Below, one piece after another: positions 49,866-59,439 of a stretch of 64,000 bases of DNA; within the stretch, counting starts at the first letter, position 1; each line of letters opens with the position of its first letter. The notes beneath the pieces are model-generated. The model was not told where the DNA came from, did not search any database, and saw only the letters and a program-made list of their open reading frames with translations. The position numbers and the translations under genes were made by a program. This DNA is from Shouchella rhizosphaerae (lineage in GTDB: Bacteria > Bacillota > Bacilli > Bacillales > Bacillaceae_D), in NCBI RefSeq assembly GCF_900142675.1, contig NZ_FRBS01000005.1, forward strand, positions 63,134 to 127,133, given 5' to 3'.

Positions 49866-51119
49866 TTATTCAATCGTAAGTTCTGGAAAATACGTTTGCA
49901 CATCACGTTTAAACCGTTGCCAAAACTCTTCTTGCGAACGAAAATTTCCCTTGGCGTATGAACCCATAAGTTCATTGAAAATGTCATTAATGTCGCCATC
50001 AAATGATGAACGGACAACTGCCTGCACATTTTCTGACTCCTCATTAAAAAATTCAAAATAATTTTGGCCCGCTAGGAAATCGCTCGTAATCTCATCCGCT
50101 ACGCCTTCATTTGCTCCGCGATGACTTGTATAATACTGTTCATCTACAGCTAAGTTCTGTAAGAAGTCAACATCAAATCCATACATTTTCACAAATTCCC
50201 AAGCCAAGTCTTTGTTATCACTGCCAGAATAAACGGAATAAAACGTCCCGCCTCCACTAAAAGCAGCAGGACCACTCGCCAGTCCCCATAACCCACTTGT
50301 TTCAGGAGCATTTGATTGCAAGACATGTTGCAAATACCAAGATGGCCCTGGATAAAACAAGACGGAGCCTTGTTGCATAGAAGCAGTCCATCCAGGAGAC
50401 CAATCATCCAACATTGCCAATGCGTCCGCTTCAATCGCTTGATCCACTAAATCCAGCACGTCCCTCTTTGCTTGATCGATGATTAATTTATCATCAACAA
50501 CCCATGCTTGGTTAACGAGTGCGTCCTGCACTTGCCCAATTGAATTCCAATTTGGCAACCCATGGACTGTCCCACCGCTTTCTTCATAAACGCGCTTGCT
50601 AATCGAAAACACATCATCCCATGTTTCGATCATTTCACTAACCTCTTTTGGATCATCTGTTCCTAAATATTCTTTCGCCAAATCTCTGCGAAAATAAACA
50701 CCACCTGTCGTGCCTTGATAACCAACTGCGCGAACATCGCCATTTGAATCCCTTTCCATGCCTTGAATATACTCGTAATGGCTGTCAATCAACGCCTCAG
50801 CGTCATACGGAGCTTCAGATAACGATTCTAGTGATGGATGGTCAATGAACTTTCGCACATATTGGGCTTCTAGTGCAAATACATCAGGTGCCCGTATTCC
50901 TGTTGACAAAGCAGAGCGGAGCTTTGTTTCATATTGACTTGAAGGAATAAACTGAAAATTAACTTTTACGTCTGGGTGTTCTTCCACAAATGCTTCAACG
51001 GCGTACTCACCTTCATCCGTAAAGCTCCAAATCGTAATCTCTTTTTCTTCTTCTTCCGCGCTGCATCCTATTAAACAGAAACTCAAAGCTACAGCCAAAA
51101 TCATTACTCTTTTTCCCAT
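49866..51119 (-). CDS. sugar ABC transporter substrate-binding lipoprotein
   Basis: A 417-residue family 1 binding protein. The lipoprotein signal MGKRVMILAVALSFCLIGC gives a lipidated Cys19. Mature motifs are EITIWSFTDEGEYAVEAFVEEHPDVKVNF and GPSWYLQHVLQ. The family binds oligosaccharides; no hydrolase is adjacent to hint at the sugar. ATG at 51119 follows TTGGAGGAGG; a longer frame to 51149 is unsupported. First gene of the operon, behind a strong promoter and a cre. Confidence 0.9.
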   Translation of the reverse strand: MGKRVMILAVALSFCLIGCSAEEEEKEITIWSFTDEGEYAVEAFVEEHPDVKVNFQFIPSSQYETKLRSALSTGIRAPDVFALEAQYVRKFIDHPSLESLSEAPYDAEALIDSHYEYIQGMERDSNGDVRAVGYQGTTGGVYFRRDLAKEYLGTDDPKEVSEMIETWDDVFSISKRVYEESGGTVHGLPNWNSIGQVQDALVNQAWVVDDKLIIDQAKRDVLDLVDQAIEADALAMLDDWSPGWTASMQQGSVLFYPGPSWYLQHVLQSNAPETSGLWGLASGPAAFSGGGTFYSVYSGSDNKDLAWEFVKMYGFDVDFLQNLAVDEQYYTSHRGANEGVADEITSDFLAGQNYFEFFNEESENVQAVVRSSFDGDINDIFNELMGSYAKGNFRSQEEFWQRFKRDVQTYFPELTIE

Positions 51120-51217
51120 ACATACCCCTCCTCCAATTATGTGATCCACTTTGTTTGTTTATGAAATAAACTAAGTTAGCAAGAATGTCCCTTTTTTAAA
51201 GAATAACTCCCCTCCAA

Positions 51218-51231
51218 AGAAAGCGCTTCCA
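51218..51231. promoter_or_regulatory. cre / LacI-type operator before the sugar importer
   Basis: AGAAAGCGCTTCCA matches the cre consensus TGNAANCGNTNNCA at all but one defined position. It lies just downstream of the -10 hexamer, near the expected transcription start, which fits CcpA repression. A local LacI-type regulator binding GAAAGCGCTTCC is an alternative, though none is encoded nearby. Confidence 0.6.
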
Positions 51232-51236
51232 AATTT

Positions 51237-51265
51237 ATTATTCCAACGATCTTTTTTCTTGTCAA
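51237..51265 (-). promoter_or_regulatory. sigma-A promoter of the sugar importer operon
   Basis: On the minus strand, TTGACA (51265-51260), a 17-bp spacer and AATAAT (51242-51237). Perfect -35 and 5 of 6 at -10. Confidence 0.65.
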
Positions 51266-51327
51266 GTGAAAAATAACTCAGTTTTGTCCTATTCTAATTT
51301 TTAGATCTCTTCTAAAACTTTATTTAT

Positions 51328-51358
51328 AAAAAACGAGCCTGCCTAAAGACAGACTCCC
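51328..51358 (-). terminator. terminator after guaC
   Basis: GAGCCTGCC (51335-51343) and GACAGACTC (51348-51356) form a 9-position stem with two mismatches, followed by six T's on the minus strand. Confidence 0.7.
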
Positions 51359-51406
51359 ATTCTTTCTATCCTCTTTATGAACATCCCCAAGACGGTTGTT
51401 TTTTTA

Positions 51407-52390
51407 TCAATAAATTTTGTCGCCATTAAAAATAGAATTCTTCACGACGACATAATCGACATTGCGGATTGCGTCTAGCCTTTTGCCTCCTGCATAGGAA
51501 ATTGAAGACTGGAGATCTTGTTCCATTTCTAATAGTGTTTCCGCTAACGAACCTTTATGCTCGACGTACATTTTCTTGCCTTCGACATTTTTCCGCTCGC
51601 CTTTTTGGTATTCTGATGCAGAACCAAAATACTCTTTATACAGCTTGCCGTCTTTTTCGATCGTGTCACCAGGAGATTCTTCATGGCCTGCAAACAAGGA
51701 ACCAATCATCACCATTGTGGCGCCAAAACGGACCGACTTGGCAATATCGCCGTGGGTGCGAATGCCGCCGTCAGCAATTATTGGTTTACTTGCAGCTTTT
51801 GCGCACCAGCGCAGCGCCGCAAGTTGCCAGCCTCCAGTGCCGAAGCCTGTTTTGATTTTAGTAATGCACACCTTTCCAGGCCCAATGCCGACTTTTGTCG
51901 CGTCTGCACCGGCATGTTCAAGTTCGCGCACAGCTTCTGGCGTGCCAACATTGCCAGCAATAACGAAACTATCCGGCAAGTGTGTTTTAATATGGCGGAT
52001 CATGTTGATAACCGCTTCAGAATGGCCATGGGCTATATCAATCGTCACATATTCGGGCACTACATGTTGGTCAGCCAATTGTTGCACAAAGGTGTATTCT
52101 TCTTCTTTTACGCCAACACTAATGGATGCGTACAATCCCCGTTCATGCATGTCTTTGACAAACGCAAGACGTGTTTCTGGCTGGAACCGATGCATAATAT
52201 AAAAATAATCATTTTCGGCAAGGTAACGAGCAATGTTTTCATCGATAATCGTTTGCATATTTGCTGGAACAACTGGAAGCTTGAACGTACGGCCTCCAAG
52301 TTCTACACTTGTATCGCATTCAGCCCGACTTCCTACAATGCATTTTGCTGGAATGAGTTGAATATCTTCATAGTCAAAAACGTTTTCCAT
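51407..52390 (-). CDS. guaC: GMP reductase
   Basis: A 327-residue enzyme of the IMPDH/GMPR family that reduces GMP to IMP with NADPH. It begins [27 protein letters not shown], as in B. subtilis GuaC. The catalytic Cys lies in [19 protein letters not shown] (near residue 178), and [36 protein letters not shown] binds the nucleotide. No CBS domains, which distinguishes it from IMP dehydrogenase. The second of two adjacent ATGs is preferred from that similarity and spacing from GGGGTG. Monocistronic. It returns guanine nucleotides to the IMP pool. Confidence 0.95.
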   Translation of the reverse strand: MENVFDYEDIQLIPAKCIVGSRAECDTSVELGGRTFKLPVVPANMQTIIDENIARYLAENDYFYIMHRFQPETRLAFVKDMHERGLYASISVGVKEEEYTFVQQLADQHVVPEYVTIDIAHGHSEAVINMIRHIKTHLPDSFVIAGNVGTPEAVRELEHAGADATKVGIGPGKVCITKIKTGFGTGGWQLAALRWCAKAASKPIIADGGIRTHGDIAKSVRFGATMVMIGSLFAGHEESPGDTIEKDGKLYKEYFGSASEYQKGERKNVEGKKMYVEHKGSLAETLLEMEQDLQSSISYAGGKRLDAIRNVDYVVVKNSIFNGDKIY

Positions 52391-52404
52391 CATTTACACC
52401 CCTA

Positions 52405-52416
52405 AAAACGAATGTT
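52405..52416. promoter_or_regulatory. possible PurR box upstream of guaC
   Basis: AAAACGAATGTT matches the PurBox consensus AWWWCGAACWWT at 10 of 12 positions, 15 bases before the gene. A convincing second inverted box was not found, so the call is weak. guaC belongs to the PurR regulon in B. subtilis, as I remember. Confidence 0.3.
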
Positions 52417-52602
52417 ATAGAATAAAAGAACAAAAATCATTCGCCCATAGGGTAATATACATGATCGCGGAACCGTTGTCAAAGTTTATTTAGACAGAAA
52501 ACGCTCATTTTACTGTTTATCGTTGTTGTTCTAAAAAAGAGCAGGTATGTCGACAAAGTCGAAACCGCCCTCAGACTGGTAGAAAACGCTTGTCAAACGA
52601 TG

Positions 52603-52630
52603 AAAAGAACCAGCTTCCGCTGGTTCTTTT
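52603..52630 (-). terminator. terminator overlapping the ltaS-like stop
   Basis: AAAAGAACCAGC (52603-52614) pairs perfectly with GCTGGTTCTTTT (52619-52630), a 12-bp stem with a four-base loop. Confidence 0.85.
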
Positions 52631-54572
52631 ATTGATCTTCGTTTGCCGGTTCTTTATTTGGATTGCCATAATGATAATCAGTCGGTTCAATTGGCTCAAA
52701 GCCATCGATCGCATGGAAACGAAGCAAATCTTCGTAAAGCACGCGGTCTGAGTAATCTAATTGCTGGTCGACTTTTTCCTGAATTTCAGTTGTTTTTTCT
52801 GTCGGTTCTAGAATTTCGCCTGTCTCTGTATCGTAAAGAACGCCATTGACGGACGTATATGCTGGCGTTATATAGTCGCCACTGCGAAACGAAACGATAT
52901 CATCATGCTCTTCAGAAAACAAGTCTGTCCCAAATTGCACATATGGTTTGGCGTTAATGCCTTGTAAATGGAGGAGTGTCGCCATCACATCAATTTCCCC
53001 GCCATATGTGTGGTTCACACCGCCTTCCATGCCAGGAACACGAATCAATAACGGCACTCGTTGGTTTTGAGCATTTTGGTGAGGCGTGATTTCTGTGCCT
53101 AGAATTTCAGTCATCGCCCGGTTATGGTTTTCGGAAATGCCGTTATGATCTCCGTAAATCATGATGACTGAGTCCTCATACAAGCCTGACGCTTTTAAGT
53201 CAGCAAAAAATTGCTCAAGGGCTTCATCCAAATAACGGGCCGTCTGAAAATAGTTATCGACTGTATTGTCTCCGGTAGTGGCCCGTTCAATTGTTGCGTC
53301 TTCTGGACCCAAGTTAAACGGATAGTGATTCGTGAGCGAAATCAAATGAGCGTAAAACGGCGTTTCCAATGACTGAAGCATTGGAATCGATTCTTCGAAA
53401 AATGGCTTGTCTTTTAAGCCTAAGTTCACAGTATTTTCTTCGCTCATATCATAATAGCTTGCATCAAAAAATTGATCGATACCAAGCTGTTTATACATCG
53501 TATCGCGATTCCAAAACGATTTGTAGTCACCGTGTAAAACCGCACTCTCGTGGCCGCACTCCTGGTTTAAAATGGCAGGAAGCGACTGGTACGTATTTTG
53601 CGCTTTCGTTACAAAGGCAGAACCTTGCGGCAAACCAAATAAACCAGTATCTAGCATCAACTCCGCGTCCGCTGTCTTCCCTTGTCCTGTTTGATGGAAA
53701 AAGTTATCAAAATACGTCATATCCTCAGCCCCGGCGGCTAATGAATTCAAAAATGGCGTAACTTCCTCGCCGTTCAGCTCATAATCAATTAGAAACGACT
53801 GAAAGCTCTCTAAGTGGATTTTAATAATATTTTTGCCCTCAGCGATGCCAAAGTAGTCCTCATTCGGCTTGGCGAAACGGGAAACCGTGTAATTTTCAAT
53901 TTCCGTTAAATCATCGCTGCTTGCATATGCACGTTGCGATTCCGCTTGCACGGTTTGTATTCCATCATAAATGGTGTAATTATACAAACCTAAATACTTC
54001 ACAATATAGTTGCGGTCAAACGTCCGTGCAAGCAACTGTGGACGATCGATTTCTGCCATAGCCAAATTGGCGACGAATAGGGCAATTGCTGTCACAATCG
54101 CAGTTGTGGCCACGCTTTTGCGAAAGCGTATCTCAGGAACTTCCCTTTTCCATAAATAGAGGGCAATTAAAACCGCTACATCGAAAAAGAACCATAGATC
54201 ATACCAACGCATGGCAGCAAACACATTTCCAGACATCGTGCTTAAATTGGATGCCTGCATCACGTTAGGCAGCGTAATAAAGTCATCGAAAAAGCGGTAG
54301 AACAACACATTTGCATAAAGAATGGCGCCAAGCAAGGAAGCAAAAATAATGATCCATACGTTGGAACGTCGTCCTTTTGCAAACAAGGCCAACCCAAACA
54401 ATAAAACACCCATGCTTAATGGGTTCAAGGCGAGCAACAATTCCTGGTATGGCCCTTTGACCCCTAAATTAAATTCTGTTTTATACGTCACATATGTTTT
54501 GAGCCAATATAAAAATAGAGCAAGCCAAAAAAACATCAGCTTCTTGGAAGCCAATCTTTTTAAATTTGACAT
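52629..54572 (-). CDS. ltaS: LtaS-type lipoteichoic acid synthase family sulfatase
   Basis: A 647-residue membrane enzyme. Five N-terminal membrane segments (~1-175) are followed by an extracellular sulfatase-fold domain (~215-610). Key motifs are IIKIHLESFQSF (metal Glu), FFHQTGQGKTADAELML with the catalytic Thr of LtaS enzymes, HGDYKSFWNRD, FYAHLISLTNHYPF, and VIMIYGDHNGISENHN (metal Asp-His). It polymerises or primes glycerol phosphate from phosphatidylglycerol. Which B. subtilis paralogue (LtaS, YfnI, YqgS, YvgJ) it equals is not settled. AGAAGAGAT is a modest ribosome site. Acidic, Glu/Pro-rich C-terminal tail. Confidence 0.88.
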   Translation of the reverse strand: MSNLKRLASKKLMFFWLALFLYWLKTYVTYKTEFNLGVKGPYQELLLALNPLSMGVLLFGLALFAKGRRSNVWIIIFASLLGAILYANVLFYRFFDDFITLPNVMQASNLSTMSGNVFAAMRWYDLWFFFDVAVLIALYLWKREVPEIRFRKSVATTAIVTAIALFVANLAMAEIDRPQLLARTFDRNYIVKYLGLYNYTIYDGIQTVQAESQRAYASSDDLTEIENYTVSRFAKPNEDYFGIAEGKNIIKIHLESFQSFLIDYELNGEEVTPFLNSLAAGAEDMTYFDNFFHQTGQGKTADAELMLDTGLFGLPQGSAFVTKAQNTYQSLPAILNQECGHESAVLHGDYKSFWNRDTMYKQLGIDQFFDASYYDMSEENTVNLGLKDKPFFEESIPMLQSLETPFYAHLISLTNHYPFNLGPEDATIERATTGDNTVDNYFQTARYLDEALEQFFADLKASGLYEDSVIMIYGDHNGISENHNRAMTEILGTEITPHQNAQNQRVPLLIRVPGMEGGVNHTYGGEIDVMATLLHLQGINAKPYVQFGTDLFSEEHDDIVSFRSGDYITPAYTSVNGVLYDTETGEILEPTEKTTEIQEKVDQQLDYSDRVLYEDLLRFHAIDGFEPIEPTDYHYGNPNKEPANEDQ

Positions 54573-54798
54573 TGGGCATCTCTTCTTTCCAATAGAATTT
54601 CCTTATTTCGATCGCATAAAACACTCATAACTAGTCAACTATTATATTCGGAAAATCGTTTTCTAGCAACGGAAATTGGAAATAAATTGGATTATAATAA
54701 CAGCACCTTTTGTCTTTAAAGCAGCTAACAAAGGGGGTTAGCCACTTTTTAAAGCATTGTGTAAGATTGCCAAAATCCTTGTCCCTATCCTTTTTTGC

Positions 54799-55557
54799 TT
54801 ACTCTCGCATTTGAGCTGTAAACACTTGTGTGTGATTTTTCAGCTGGTTCAACGTGTTTTTATCAAGCATGCTATCGGTAATAACCGCCGTCGTCTCTTG
54901 CAGATGGCAAAATGTATAAAACGCGCTTACTCCAAATTTGCTATGGTCTGCTGTAATATATAACTGTTCAGTCCGATGGCAAATGATCCGATGGCCTTCC
55001 CCCTCTTCTTCATTAGCCGCCGTTACTTCACTTCCATGAATGCCATTCGTGCCAATAAATGCTTTATTGAACCGCAGTGCCCCTAACAACTGCCTTGCTA
55101 GAGCGCCAATGAATGAGCCAGTCCGTTCACGGTATTCTCCTCCCGCCAACAATAGCTCAAATCGAGGATCGCCTTTAAATTTCATAAAAATCGGCAACGA
55201 AGTCGTCACAATTTTTACGTCCCTAGCCTGAATATATCCATGCATCGATTCATTTGTTGTACCAGGCCCGAGAAAGACTGTGTCATGGTCATGAATGAGT
55301 GAAGCTGCTTGTTTCGCAATCGCCTTTTTTTCTTTTTGGTTTAAACTCTGCTTTTCTGTATTAGATCGCTCTTTGTAGCCTGCTTTTGTCGCTCCCCCAT
55401 GTAAACGTACAAGCAATCCTGCTTCTTCAAGCGCCTGCAAATCACGACGCACTGTCATATCTGCCACTTGCAGCTCTTTCATTATATCTGCCACTTTAAT
55501 CATGTCACTCTGTTCAAGCATTTTTACTATCCGTTGCAGTCTTTCTTCTTTTAACAT
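54799..55557 (-). CDS. DeoR family repressor (LacR/GalR-type), divergent from galKT
   Basis: A 252-residue regulator. The N-terminal HTH_DeoR domain has MLKEERLQRIVKMLEQSDMIKVADIMKELQVADMTVRRDLQALEEAGLLVRLHGGA. The C-terminal DeoR sensor has FLGPGTTNESM and a late YITADHSKFG, the usual phosphosugar pocket. ATG at 55557 follows AGAGGTG; a GTG nine bases earlier is less likely. Divergent from galactokinase with 130 bases between, so control of galactose use, perhaps sensing a galactose or tagatose phosphate, is inferred. Confidence 0.9.
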   Translation of the reverse strand: MLKEERLQRIVKMLEQSDMIKVADIMKELQVADMTVRRDLQALEEAGLLVRLHGGATKAGYKERSNTEKQSLNQKEKKAIAKQAASLIHDHDTVFLGPGTTNESMHGYIQARDVKIVTTSLPIFMKFKGDPRFELLLAGGEYRERTGSFIGALARQLLGALRFNKAFIGTNGIHGSEVTAANEEEGEGHRIICHRTEQLYITADHSKFGVSAFYTFCHLQETTAVITDSMLDKNTLNQLKNHTQVFTAQMRE

Positions 55558-55587
55558 TGCTTGCACCTCTATTATGTTAAAAAGTGT

Positions 55588-55616
55588 TTGTTATTGTTCG
55601 TTTTTGTTGATATAAT
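55588..55616 (+). promoter_or_regulatory. galK promoter with overlapping DeoR-like repeats
   Basis: TTGTTA (55588-55593), 17 bp, TATAAT (55611-55616). Three TGTT-containing direct repeats cover the -35 and spacer, like the T-rich direct repeats bound by DeoR/LacR-type repressors. Confidence 0.5.
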
Positions 55617-55688
55617 CATAGAAAGTTTTGCAACCGCTGTCAAATCACACTTGCTTATCTGTCTTTTTACGTTAAAAGGAGTGACTCT

Positions 55689-56867
55689 ATGAATACGAAT
55701 GAGCTTGCCGCTGAATTTGAAACGATTTTTGGCACTTTGCCAGACCAGCTTTTTTTCGCGCCAGGACGTGTGAACTTGATTGGCGAACATACCGATTACA
55801 ATGGTGGTTTTGTCTTTCCCGCCGCTTTAACAATGGGAACTTACTTAGCAGTCCGCCGCACAAACACCAATGAATTTCGTTTAGCGAGCCAAAATTTCAG
55901 CCAACGGGTTGCTTTCCCAAACAAAGAACTTTCGTACAATAAAGAAGATGATTGGGGCAATTATCCTAAAGGCGTGATCGCTTATTTTCAACATCATGGT
56001 TTTGATTTAGGCGGCGCCGATCTTTATTTTTTTGGAAACATCCCCAATGGGGCAGGATTGTCTTCTTCAGCCTCGATCGAGATGGTGACAGCCTATATGA
56101 TCTCTTCCCTTACAGGCGCCAATTGGGATCGCCTCGACCTTGTAAAAGCATGCCAGCATGTTGAAAACAACTTTATCGGTGTGAACAGCGGCATTATGGA
56201 CCAATTTGCTGTGGGCATGGGCAAAGCTGACCATGCGCTTTTTTTGCAAACGGACTCGTTGCAGTACGAACTTGTGCCATTAACATTGGGCAATTACGAT
56301 ATCGTGATTACCAATTCAAATATACGCAGAGGGCTAGCTGACTCCAAATACAATGAACGACGGGCCGAGTGTGAACAAGCGCTCGCTGACCTTCAAGCAG
56401 CTGGTCTTGACATTCGTACATTAAGTGATGTCACACCAGCGTTGCTCGCAAAACACCACCACGCTTTCTCGACGGCGACAGTTGCCAAACGAGCTAGCCA
56501 TGTTGTCAGCGAAAACCAACGTGTGCTTGAAGCCGTAACGGCGCTAAAAGCAGGAAACCTCCGTGACTTCGGGCAACTGATGAATGAATCTCATCAATCG
56601 CTGGCAAACGATTACGAAGTGACTGGCTTAGAGCTTGATGCGTTATATCAGTTGCAACACAGAGCCCCTGGCTGCATCGGCACACGAATGACTGGAGCAG
56701 GATTTGGCGGCTGTACTGTCAGCCTTGTACAAACAGACAAAATGGAAGCGTTTCAAGCACACGTTAAAAAAGGCTACGAAAGCGAATTTGGCTTTCAACC
56801 AAGCTTCTATATTAGCCGCGCCGGTGATGGCGTAACCGAACTGCCTTTGGCCACTGCGGCAGATTGA
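55689..56867 (+). CDS. galK: galactokinase
   Basis: A 392-residue GHMP kinase phosphorylating galactose at C1. Signature FFAPGRVNLIGEHTDYNGGFVFP (galactokinase motif 1, ~25-45), PNGAGLSSSASIEM (ATP-binding GHMP motif), and the late GTRMTGAGFGGCTVSLV (motif 3). AAAAGGAGTG precedes the ATG. Followed after 11 bases by galT. No galE or galM is visible in the window. Confidence 0.95.
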   Translation: MNTNELAAEFETIFGTLPDQLFFAPGRVNLIGEHTDYNGGFVFPAALTMGTYLAVRRTNTNEFRLASQNFSQRVAFPNKELSYNKEDDWGNYPKGVIAYFQHHGFDLGGADLYFFGNIPNGAGLSSSASIEMVTAYMISSLTGANWDRLDLVKACQHVENNFIGVNSGIMDQFAVGMGKADHALFLQTDSLQYELVPLTLGNYDIVITNSNIRRGLADSKYNERRAECEQALADLQAAGLDIRTLSDVTPALLAKHHHAFSTATVAKRASHVVSENQRVLEAVTALKAGNLRDFGQLMNESHQSLANDYEVTGLELDALYQLQHRAPGCIGTRMTGAGFGGCTVSLVQTDKMEAFQAHVKKGYESEFGFQPSFYISRAGDGVTELPLATAAD

Positions 56868-56878
56868 GGTTCAACCAG

Positions 56879-58405
56879 ATGAAAAAACAGATTTACACAC
56901 AAATTGAAAAATTGCTTGCTTACGGCGTTCAAAAAAAACTGCTCCCTCTTGCTGATGTGGACTATAGCCGAAACCAGCTACTAGACCGCCTTGGCCTCGA
57001 TGCGCCAATGATCGGGGAAACGCTCCCTGAGACCAATGAGCCCATTTACGACATCCTTGCCCCGATTCTTGATTGGGCGGCAGACAATGGTCTCCTTGAA
57101 GCAAATACGGTCACATACCGGGACTTATTTGACACAAAATTGATCGATGCGCTTTTGCCGCGTCCCAGTACGGTCATTGATCATTTTTTTCGTATGTGCG
57201 AACAACAAGGCCCACAAGCGGCTACTGCCGCGTTTTATCAGTTTTGCAAAGATGCCCATTACATTCGCACAGACAGGATCGCCTTAAATGAAAGTTGGCT
57301 TGCACCTACCCCTTATGGCGACCTTGAAATCACGATCAATCTATCCAAGCCGGAAAAAGACCCTGTTGCCATTGCCGCTGCCAAAAAGGTAGCTCCGTCC
57401 GACTATCCCAAAGGGCTTCTTGCCAAAGAAAATGTTGGCTTTGCCGGTCGGGCTACCCATCCGGCCCGGCAAAACTTGCGCTTAATTCCGGTAACACTTG
57501 GCAACGAACAGTGGTATATGCAGTTTTCTCCTTACGTCTATTATGAAGAACACGCCATTGTGCTTTTCGAAAAACAGCGGCCTATGCAGATTACCGCCGA
57601 CACGTTTACAAGGCTGCTCGAATTTGTCCAACAATACACTCATTATTTTATTGGCTCCAATGCCGATTTGCCAATAGTTGGCGGTTCAATTTTAAGCCAC
57701 GACCATTACCAAGGCGGAAAACATACATTTCCAATGGCGAAAGCGCCGTTGAAAAAGGCTTTTACTTTAAAAGGATATCCAACCATAAAAGCTGGCATTG
57801 TCAAATGGCCTATGTCTGTCATTCGTCTCGCTAGCGCAGACCCAGCATCATTGAAAGCAGCGGCTACTGCTATCCTTTCGGCTTGGAAAACGTACAGCGA
57901 CCCATCGCTCGACATTTATGCAAATAGTGACGGAACTCCTCATAATACGATTACGCCAATTGCCCGCAACAAGAGCGGCATGTTTGAACTGGATCTCGTC
58001 CTTCGCAATAACCGGACGACAAAAGCCCATCCGCTTGGGTTATTTCATCCACATGCAGATGTGCACGCTATCAAAAAAGAAAATATTGGCTTGATTGAAG
58101 TAATGGGCTTAGCCGTATTGCCTGGGCGCTTAAAACAAGAACTAGCTGAGCTAGCGACTGTCCTACCGAGTGCTAACGCGGCAGAACAAATTGCGCAAAA
58201 TGAAGCCATTGCAAAACACAAAGAGTGGGCGCTTTCGCTAAAAGAGCAAAAGCCGAACCTTACAACAGCGAATGTGGAAGCGCTCCTTAAGCAAGAAGTG
58301 GGTCGGTTGTTTACAACTGTCCTCTCCCATGCTGGCGTCTTTAAAGATACCGACTCAGGAGAGGCTGGTTTCATCCGTTTTCTCAAAAAATCAGATTTGA
58401 TATAA
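56879..58405 (+). CDS. galT: galactose-1-phosphate uridylyltransferase (Firmicutes type)
   Basis: A 508-residue enzyme that swaps galactose-1-phosphate and UDP-glucose. It belongs to the long GalT type of Firmicutes: GFAGRATHPARQNLR, WYMQFSPYVYYEEH, and the active-site region GGSILSHDHYQGGKH. PHNTITPIARNK follows. ATG at 56879 with GAGGTT upstream; a TTG at 56864 overlapping the galK stop is less likely. Last gene of the galKT unit before a terminator. Confidence 0.93.
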   Translation: MKKQIYTQIEKLLAYGVQKKLLPLADVDYSRNQLLDRLGLDAPMIGETLPETNEPIYDILAPILDWAADNGLLEANTVTYRDLFDTKLIDALLPRPSTVIDHFFRMCEQQGPQAATAAFYQFCKDAHYIRTDRIALNESWLAPTPYGDLEITINLSKPEKDPVAIAAAKKVAPSDYPKGLLAKENVGFAGRATHPARQNLRLIPVTLGNEQWYMQFSPYVYYEEHAIVLFEKQRPMQITADTFTRLLEFVQQYTHYFIGSNADLPIVGGSILSHDHYQGGKHTFPMAKAPLKKAFTLKGYPTIKAGIVKWPMSVIRLASADPASLKAAATAILSAWKTYSDPSLDIYANSDGTPHNTITPIARNKSGMFELDLVLRNNRTTKAHPLGLFHPHADVHAIKKENIGLIEVMGLAVLPGRLKQELAELATVLPSANAAEQIAQNEAIAKHKEWALSLKEQKPNLTTANVEALLKQEVGRLFTTVLSHAGVFKDTDSGEAGFIRFLKKSDLI

Positions 58406-58434
58406 AAAACCCATGGCAATCGCCATGGGTTTTC
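58405..58434. terminator. terminator after galT
   Basis: AAACCCATGGC and GCCATGGGTTT form an 11-bp stem with a four-base loop just after the galT stop. T-run on plus strand, A-run before, so it may work both ways. Confidence 0.85.
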
Positions 58435-58466
58435 TCTCATTCGCTACTTTTATAAGCCATTCACTT

Positions 58467-59381
58467 TTATTTTTTAACGGCATGAACATAATGAATCGTT
58501 TCAAATGCCGACAAATGATCTTGCCTGTTGGAAAAGTACCGTTCGTTGATTTTCTCAGGCGTCAGCGTCTCATAGATAAGCAAACCGCATTGTTCCAATA
58601 GCCTTTCCATTTCACTATAGGAATAACAGGACTTCATCGGCTCTCCACTAGCAGCAGCCATTTTCACCATGTTTTCGACGCGATTTGAAACCCCTTTTGC
58701 TTCAAAAAGCGTCTCATCTGCATAATCAAACACAATCGAACTCCCCGTTGGCACAAGGGCAAACAAATGTGCTAGCAAGCTTGAAAGCTCGTCCTTCGTC
58801 AAATAGTAGGAAACGCCTAAAAGGCTAAAAAACGTCTTCTTGCCAGTAAATCCCGCCTCGATTAATGGTTGCCCAGAAAATGCCTTGCTGAAGTCCATAG
58901 GAACGAAATGAAGGTGGCTCGGAATCTCAAAACCAGCTTGCTCTAGCTTTTTCTTCTTAAATTCCTGCGTCATAGGAGAATCAACTTCAAAAATGTCTAA
59001 CGTATCCTGCAGCTCAGGATGCCTAAAACAAAATGTGTCCAAGCCAGCACCAAGGATGACGTACTGTTTGGCCCCTAGCCGCACTTCATTCAGGAGCACA
59101 CCTTCACAATAGGCGGCACGCGCTAAAGGCGTCGGAGATAGTTGTACTTGGGTAATCCATTTTAATATCTGTTCCGAATGCCCTTTCCATTTTTGGGCTA
59201 ATTCTTCGTTAAAAAAACCAATCCCCTGAATCATGTTGGCCTTGATCTCCTCATATTCGTCTTCGGAGATCAAACGTTCCGCTAAATAATCATCAAAAAT
59301 CTTCGGTTGATCAAAGCGACTATGATAGGCCCTTCCAAATGCTGAAATAATAGAAGTTAAACTAGGACTCCCCTTTTGCAA
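58467..59381 (-). CDS. SAM-dependent methyltransferase, LCM/PPM (TIGR00027-type) family
   Basis: About 304 residues. The SAM-binding region has QYVILGAGLDTFCFRHPEL (GxGxDT motif near residue 105), DIFEVDSP, and FFSLLGVSYYLTKDELSSLL, the standard motifs of leucine-carboxyl-methyltransferase-like bacterial enzymes. An N-terminal ALARAAYCEG-like stretch (here PLARAAYCEG) is also typical. TTG at 59381 is chosen since AAGGAG lies ten bases upstream; GTG at 59390 sits one base from that site. Substrate unknown; relatives act on small metabolites. Preceded by an unusual promoter-terminator leader. Confidence 0.83.
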   Translation of the reverse strand: MQKGSPSLTSIISAFGRAYHSRFDQPKIFDDYLAERLISEDEYEEIKANMIQGIGFFNEELAQKWKGHSEQILKWITQVQLSPTPLARAAYCEGVLLNEVRLGAKQYVILGAGLDTFCFRHPELQDTLDIFEVDSPMTQEFKKKKLEQAGFEIPSHLHFVPMDFSKAFSGQPLIEAGFTGKKTFFSLLGVSYYLTKDELSSLLAHLFALVPTGSSIVFDYADETLFEAKGVSNRVENMVKMAAASGEPMKSCYSYSEMERLLEQCGLLIYETLTPEKINERYFSNRQDHLSAFETIHYVHAVKK

Positions 59382-59402
59382 GCCATACACGCTCCTTCGT
59401 TT

Positions 59403-59438
59403 TCAAAAAAAATAGGATTCCCCTGGCCAGGAGAATCC
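59403..59438 (-). terminator. intrinsic terminator in the leader of the methyltransferase gene
   Basis: GGATTC-C-CCTGGCCAGG-A-GAATCC (59415-59438) forms a self-complementary stem, followed on the minus strand by TATTTTTTTT. It lies between the promoters and the ribosome site, so it would stop transcription before the gene unless bypassed. Confidence 0.65.
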
Positions 59439-59439
59439 C

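Noticed and set aside
51576-52202. A 208-codon plus-strand frame, also opposite guaC
   Set aside because: Same reasoning; two overlapping antisense frames are a codon-bias effect.
51683-52405. A 240-codon open frame on the plus strand opposite guaC
   Set aside because: The minus-strand guaC is highly conserved and explains the sequence; the antisense frame has no ribosome site and a Cys/Phe/His-rich, unlikely composition.
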